Below are positions 59,951 through 64,000 of a DNA stretch of 64,000 nucleotides, piece by piece. The notes under the pieces were generated by a model that worked only from the letters and a program-made list of their open reading frames with translations, ran no database searches and was not told where the DNA came from. The stretch comes from Acinetobacter lwoffii (GTDB taxonomy: Bacteria > Pseudomonadota > Gammaproteobacteria > Pseudomonadales > Moraxellaceae). Each line of letters starts with the position of its first letter. Within the stretch, counting starts at the first letter, position 1. Location of the stretch: positions 1,550,001 to 1,614,000 of the forward strand of contig NZ_CP118963.1 in assembly GCF_029024105.1 (NCBI RefSeq). Reading direction: 5' to 3'. Position numbers and translations under genes: made by a program.

Positions 59951-61552
59951 ATGATGACCTCTCAACACGATAGATCTGCTCATGCGCAAGAGTTGAACGC
60001 ACGTTCTTCTTCAGGTGTACCGCGTTTACAGCTCATCAATATCTGTAAAAGTTACAATTCATTGAAAGCGAATGACCAGATACATTTAACCGTTCAACCT
60101 GGGCAGATTCATGCCATTTTGGGTGAAAATGGTGCTGGCAAAAGTACGCTGATGAAAATCATTTATGGAGCAACCAAGGCCAATCAGGGACAAATCCTCT
60201 GGAACGGTAAAGAAGTTCATATTGATAACCCGTCGATGGCAAGAAAGCTCGGGATTGGCATGGTCTATCAGCATTTTTCTTTGTTTGAGACTTTGACTGT
60301 AGTCGAAAATATTTCGCTGGGACTGGATGAAAAGATTCCTTTAAAAGCTCTAAGTCAAAAAATTATTGCAGTTTCAGAACAATATGGTTTACCCATTGAT
60401 CCACGCCGCGAAGTACATTCTTTATCGGTAGGTGAGCGGCAACGTGTCGAAATTATTCGCTGCCTTTTGCAAAATCCCGCTTTAATCATTTTAGATGAAC
60501 CGACTTCAGTATTGACACCACAAGCGGTACGGCAACTGTTTAAAACTTTACGGTTATTGGCCTCCCAAGGTGTTTCGATTTTATATATCAGTCATAAATT
60601 ACACGAGATCAAAGAACTTTGTGATGAAGCAACCATCTTGCGCAATGGCCATGTTACCGGAAATGTTGATCCCAAACACAACAGCACCAGTGATTTAGCG
60701 CGCTTAATGATTGGTCGTGATTTACCGACCTATGTACGCCCAGAATATACAGGTGCAAAACAGGTGCTATTCCAGATCGAGAATCTGGATTACCAGTCTG
60801 ATGACACATTTGGTGTATCGCTGAAAAATATCAATTTAAATATTTGTGCCGGTGAAATTGTAGGAATCGCCGGGATTTCTGGCAACGGGCAAGCAGAATT
60901 ACTATCTTTATTGTCGGGCGAAAACAGCCTGAAATATGGCCGGATGGTTCTGAATCAAATCGATATTTCCCAATTCAGTCCTGGACAACGGCGTGACTTG
61001 GGTCTGGGCTTTGTACCTGAAGAACGTCTGGGTCGAGGAGCAGTCCCGAACATGACGCTGTCCCAGAATGCCTTGCTGACTGCATTTCGGCAGAATCTGA
61101 CGCAATGGGGATTAATCAAGTTTTCACAATGTAAGCTTTTTGCCCAGCACTGTATTGAAAAATTCGGAGTGAAAGCCAGTGGCCCAGAGGCAGAAGCACG
61201 TTCCTTGTCCGGTGGAAATTTACAAAAATTTATTGTCGGCCGGGAAATTCTGCAAAACCCGAAATTCCTGATTGTGGCTCAACCGACCTGGGGCGTAGAT
61301 GTCGGCGCGTCCATGTTTATCCGGCAAACCCTGATCGATCTCTCTCGACAAGGTGTTGCCATTTTGGTGATTTCAGAAGAATTAGAAGAGCTGTTTGAAA
61401 TCAGTGATCGTCTCTGTGTCTTGGCCAATGGTGAACTATCTCCAGCCATACCTATCCATGAAACCAATACTGAAAATGTTGGGGTCTTGATGTCAGGTAT
61501 TTCAAGTCATGACACTGCGATCATAGTAGAGGAGCAGCAAGCTCATGCTTAA
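59951..61552 (+). CDS. ABC transporter ATP-binding protein with two nucleotide-binding domains
   Basis: A 533-residue fusion of two ABC domains, as in NupO, BmpE and sugar importers. The first domain has GENGAGKST, LSVGERQRVEI and LIILDEPTSVL; the second has ISGNGQAEL and LSGGNLQKFIVGREI, with a degenerate Walker B (LIVAQPTWGVD), as often seen. It energises the two downstream permeases. The start is at 59951 behind TAGGGCA, since the longer frame begins with a TTG. Gap to the first permease is 40 bases. Confidence 0.9.
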   Translation: MMTSQHDRSAHAQELNARSSSGVPRLQLINICKSYNSLKANDQIHLTVQPGQIHAILGENGAGKSTLMKIIYGATKANQGQILWNGKEVHIDNPSMARKLGIGMVYQHFSLFETLTVVENISLGLDEKIPLKALSQKIIAVSEQYGLPIDPRREVHSLSVGERQRVEIIRCLLQNPALIILDEPTSVLTPQAVRQLFKTLRLLASQGVSILYISHKLHEIKELCDEATILRNGHVTGNVDPKHNSTSDLARLMIGRDLPTYVRPEYTGAKQVLFQIENLDYQSDDTFGVSLKNINLNICAGEIVGIAGISGNGQAELLSLLSGENSLKYGRMVLNQIDISQFSPGQRRDLGLGFVPEERLGRGAVPNMTLSQNALLTAFRQNLTQWGLIKFSQCKLFAQHCIEKFGVKASGPEAEARSLSGGNLQKFIVGREILQNPKFLIVAQPTWGVDVGASMFIRQTLIDLSRQGVAILVISEELEELFEISDRLCVLANGELSPAIPIHETNTENVGVLMSGISSHDTAIIVEEQQAHA

Positions 61553-61592
61553 TACAGTCAATAATAAATCTATAAATTGAGAGGAAAGCGAC

Positions 61593-62690
61593 ATGCATTT
61601 ACTGGAACCGCGTGAACATCCATCTCAAATCATGAAGTGGCTTTCACCACTCATTGCGCTGCTGGCCATGCTGATTGTCGGTAGTATTCTGTTTTTAATG
61701 TTGGGGATTAATCCCGCGCAAGCCATGTACATCTTCTTTATTGAACCGCTGACATCGTCTTATGGTTGGAGTGAACTGGCAGTCAAAGCCGGACCTCTGA
61801 TTCTGATTGCCTTGGGGCTGACGGTCGGATTTCGAGCCAAATTATTCAATATCGGTGCTGAAGGTCAGCTCACCATGGGCGCGATTTTTGGCGGTGGTAT
61901 TGCGATTTTATTTCATGATCACATCGGCTGGTGGATTCTCCCGTTAATGATCGTTATGGGCGCACTTGGTGGGGCACTCTGGGGTGCAATTCCTGCCTTA
62001 CTGAAAACCCATTTTAATGCTGAAGAAACCCTGACCACCCTGATGATGAATTATGTCGCAGTATGTGTGTTGCTATACCTGGTCAATGGTCCCTGGCGTG
62101 ATCCGGAAGGGATGAACTTCCCTCAATCGGTGGTTTTTAGTGAGAGTGCGACGCTGCCATTTATTGTAGAAGGCACACGCATTAATACCTCTATTTTTAT
62201 CACTTTTTTTGCAGTCCTTCTGTTCTGGGTTTTTATGCGTAAAAGTCTGACGGCCTATAAACTGGAAGTCAGCGGTCAGGCACCTTTAGCTGCCAAATAC
62301 GCAGGTTTTTCTTCCTCCAAAGCTATCTGGATGAGTCTGGTGATTTCCGGAATGATGGCAGGTATTGCCGGAATCTGTGAAGTGGCTGGACCTATTGGTC
62401 AGCTGAATCCGAACCTGTCCCCAGGTTATGGCTATGCAGCGATTATCGTGGCCTATCTAGGGCGTTTAAACCCAATCGGTATTGTGCTGTCAGGCTGTTT
62501 TATGGCGCTGATTTATCTGGGCGGTGAAATGGCACAAATGCAGCTACAGCTTCCGGTCGCGATTACCGGTATTTTCCAGGGGCTGCTGTTGTTTTTCCTG
62601 CTGGCTTCCGATGCATTAATTGAAAACCGTTACCGGTTTAGCAAAAAAATGGCGTCACCGGTCCCTCAGCCCACAGCAACTACCCTTTAA
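61593..62690 (+). CDS. ABC importer permease, NupP/BmpF type
   Basis: A 365-residue permease with about eight to ten membrane helices. FRAKLFNIGAEGQLTMGAIFGG and the cytoplasmic coupling segment SGQAPLAAKYAGFSSSKAIW resemble BMP-linked purine/riboflavin-nucleoside importers. It pairs with the permease encoded 33 bases downstream. Ribosome site GAGAGGAAAGCGAC. Nothing unusual in length. Confidence 0.87.
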   Translation: MHLLEPREHPSQIMKWLSPLIALLAMLIVGSILFLMLGINPAQAMYIFFIEPLTSSYGWSELAVKAGPLILIALGLTVGFRAKLFNIGAEGQLTMGAIFGGGIAILFHDHIGWWILPLMIVMGALGGALWGAIPALLKTHFNAEETLTTLMMNYVAVCVLLYLVNGPWRDPEGMNFPQSVVFSESATLPFIVEGTRINTSIFITFFAVLLFWVFMRKSLTAYKLEVSGQAPLAAKYAGFSSSKAIWMSLVISGMMAGIAGICEVAGPIGQLNPNLSPGYGYAAIIVAYLGRLNPIGIVLSGCFMALIYLGGEMAQMQLQLPVAITGIFQGLLLFFLLASDALIENRYRFSKKMASPVPQPTATTL

Positions 62691-62723
62691 CCCAATGTTG
62701 TCTACAGCAAAAGGAAGCATGAT

Positions 62724-63644
62724 ATGGCTTTAGAAATAACTGCAATTCTTGCAGGTACTGTTGCAGCAGCAACACCACTGATTTTCGCAGGTCTGGGGGA
62801 ATTGGTCACACAGCGGACAGGTGTGATTAATCTTGGAGTAGAAGGGATGATGCTGGTCGGTGCAATTGCAGGTTTTGCTTTTGCTGCGCAATATGATGCC
62901 AGTGTATTAAGTGCCTTATTGATGGGTGGTCTGGCAGGCATGCTGATGGCCCTGATTTTTGCCTTTTTTACCTTGTCTTTAAGTACCAATCAATCCGCGT
63001 GCGGTTTGGCTTTAACCATTTTTGGACTCGGTATCTCTGCATTTTTGGGACAGAACTACGTCAGTATGGCTTTACCGGGTCTGGCTAATTTTAATATTCC
63101 ACTATTAGCGGATATTCCAGTATTGGGTCCGATTTTGTTCCAGCAAAACTATGTGGTGTATTTGTCGATTTTGGCATTTTTTGCCGTTTGGCTGGTGCTG
63201 GCCAAAACCCGTTTGGGCTTATTGCTTAAAGCAGTTGGAGAATCACCGGAAAGTGCGCACGCCATGGGTTATCACGTGTTGGCGATTCGTTATGGCGCAG
63301 TACTATTTGGCGGTTTGATGGCAGGAGTTGGCGGAGCATTTCTATCAACCGTCTATACCCCGATGTGGATTGAAAATATGGTCGCAGGCCGCGGCTGGAT
63401 TGCCATTGCACTGGTAGTATTTGCGGTGTGGAAACCAACACGTTTAATGCTCGGCGCTTACCTGTTTGGGGGCGTAACCATTTTGCAATTTCACGCCCAG
63501 GCGCTTGGAATCAAGGTTCCGAACGAGCTGCTTGCCGCATTGCCCTATATAGCCACCATTGTGGTACTGGTCATGATTTCACGGAATAAAAAAGTACTCA
63601 AAATGAATTTGCCATCTTCTTTAGGCAAAACCTTCGTGCCATAA
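62724..63644 (+). CDS. ABC importer permease, NupQ/BmpG type
   Basis: A 306-residue second permease. Its ATPLIFAGLGELVTQRTGVINLGVEGMMLVGA is the classic start of the family, and LLLKAVGESPESAHAMGY is the coupling loop. With the preceding permease it forms the membrane channel of the importer. It is the last importer gene; the amidohydrolase gene follows after 43 bases in the same direction and is probably co-transcribed. Confidence 0.88.
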   Translation: MALEITAILAGTVAAATPLIFAGLGELVTQRTGVINLGVEGMMLVGAIAGFAFAAQYDASVLSALLMGGLAGMLMALIFAFFTLSLSTNQSACGLALTIFGLGISAFLGQNYVSMALPGLANFNIPLLADIPVLGPILFQQNYVVYLSILAFFAVWLVLAKTRLGLLLKAVGESPESAHAMGYHVLAIRYGAVLFGGLMAGVGGAFLSTVYTPMWIENMVAGRGWIAIALVVFAVWKPTRLMLGAYLFGGVTILQFHAQALGIKVPNELLAALPYIATIVVLVMISRNKKVLKMNLPSSLGKTFVP

Positions 63645-63687
63645 CCGCAGCCATTCATCATAAATAGAATAGATTTGAGTATAAATC

Positions 63688-64000
63688 ATGAAAATTTTAA
63701 CAGCTTCCTATGTCCTTACCATGAATGCGCAGAATGAATGTATTAAAAATGGCGCGATACTGATTGAGGGCGACCAAATAAAAGCAGTGGGTACATTGGC
63801 ACAGTTAACTCAATGCTATCCAGAGGTGCTCATTGAAGATTACCCACAAAAGATCCTGATGCCGGGCTTGATCAATACCCATTGTCATTCCGGTTTATTG
63901 CGTGGTACGGCTGAAGGATTACCGGTTTGGGATTGGTTACAGCAGTATATTGACCCGATGCACCGGGTGTTGACACCAGAGGATGCGAAAATCGCCTCCT
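63688..64000 (+). CDS. Amidohydrolase (guanine/8-oxoguanine or triazine-type deaminase family), partial
   Basis: The open frame from ATG 63688 continues to the window end (104 codons). It carries the amidohydrolase start MKILTASYVLTMNAQ, the metal-binding motif GLINTHCHSGLLRG (HxH) and GLPVWDWLQQYIDP, a pattern shared by SsnA, guanine deaminases and s-triazine hydrolases. By position after a nucleoside/purine importer, a purine or pyrimidine deaminase role is the best guess. The catalytic His and Asp that would complete the assignment lie outside the window. Confidence 0.8.
   Translation, partial: MKILTASYVLTMNAQNECIKNGAILIEGDQIKAVGTLAQLTQCYPEVLIEDYPQKILMPGLINTHCHSGLLRGTAEGLPVWDWLQQYIDPMHRVLTPEDAKIAS

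Noticed and set aside
1..64000. CRISPR arrays, tRNA or rRNA genes, prophage
   Set aside because: I saw no regularly spaced repeats, no cloverleaf-like or ribosomal sequence, and no phage structural genes in the window.

Overview
The window looks like a chromosomal segment of an Acinetobacter-type gammaproteobacterium. Base composition is moderately AT-rich, a DcaP-type porin is present, aromatic-acid/H+ symporter (AAHS) paralogues flank a CoA-thioester catabolic island, and a complete gab locus and a urate/allantoin locus lie nearby. Genus assignment is inference from gene content; no rRNA or tRNA gene was seen.

Layout. (1) 1-2850: the tail of an unknown gene, a terminator, and a large GAF-PAS-PAS/LOV-like-GGDEF-EAL c-di-GMP protein. 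(2) 3023-25337: a catabolic island with an MFS carrier, a DcaP-like porin, two AAHS carriers, PaaF/PaaH/PaaJ/PaaG-like beta-oxidation enzymes, a hotdog thioesterase, a class II aldolase plus GhrA-like reductase, an NMO-family flavoenzyme, a 600-residue acyl-CoA dehydrogenase, an alpha/beta hydrolase next to a Baeyer-Villiger-type monooxygenase, an acyl-CoA ligase and a class III CoA transferase. Several promoters share a 15-bp palindrome (TTTC-N7-GAAA type). At the right edge a back-to-back pair, a MarR-like regulator and a second acyl-CoA ligase, has lost the 5' ends of both genes, which suggests a deletion removed the local regulator. (3) 25448-34604: a DJ-1/PfpI protein with a short tandem repeat at its C-terminus, a LysR regulator, and a divergent six-gene valine/isobutyrate operon (mmsA, mmsB, acyl-CoA ligase, acyl-CoA dehydrogenase, enoyl-CoA hydratase, 3-hydroxyisobutyryl-CoA hydrolase). 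(4) 34687-35900: a 56-residue charged protein and a YghA-like SDR. (5) 36272-44325: GABA/glutamate catabolism (gabP, gabR, glutamate dehydrogenase, gabT, gabD). Three near-identical bipartite operators with exactly the same 26-bp pitch tie gabP, gdhA/gabR and gabT together. (6) 44529-46107: a HipA/HipB module with the toxin gene first. (7) 46357-57153: purine catabolism from oxopurines to glyoxylate and urea (two HpxD-like Rieske oxygenases, puuE, uraD, uraH, an NCS2 permease, a Tsx-like channel, allA, alc, hpxO and a LysR regulator). Five strong sigma-54 type -24/-12 promoters were read in this locus. (8) 57463-58320: an IS5-family insertion sequence. (9) 58730-64000: a BMP-type ABC importer of the nucleoside/purine class and the start of an amidohydrolase gene that runs off the window.

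How it fits together. The valine, GABA and purine regions supply carbon and nitrogen: valine gives propionyl-CoA-level products, GABA gives succinate plus glutamate, and urate gives glyoxylate plus urea. The sigma-54 promoters suggest the purine genes respond to nitrogen status. The island of region 2 looks like a pathway that imports an organic acid, or a cyclic ketone-type substrate, and funnels it through dicarboxylyl-CoA-like beta-oxidation to acetyl-CoA and succinyl-CoA. Its substrate cannot be read from the sequence.
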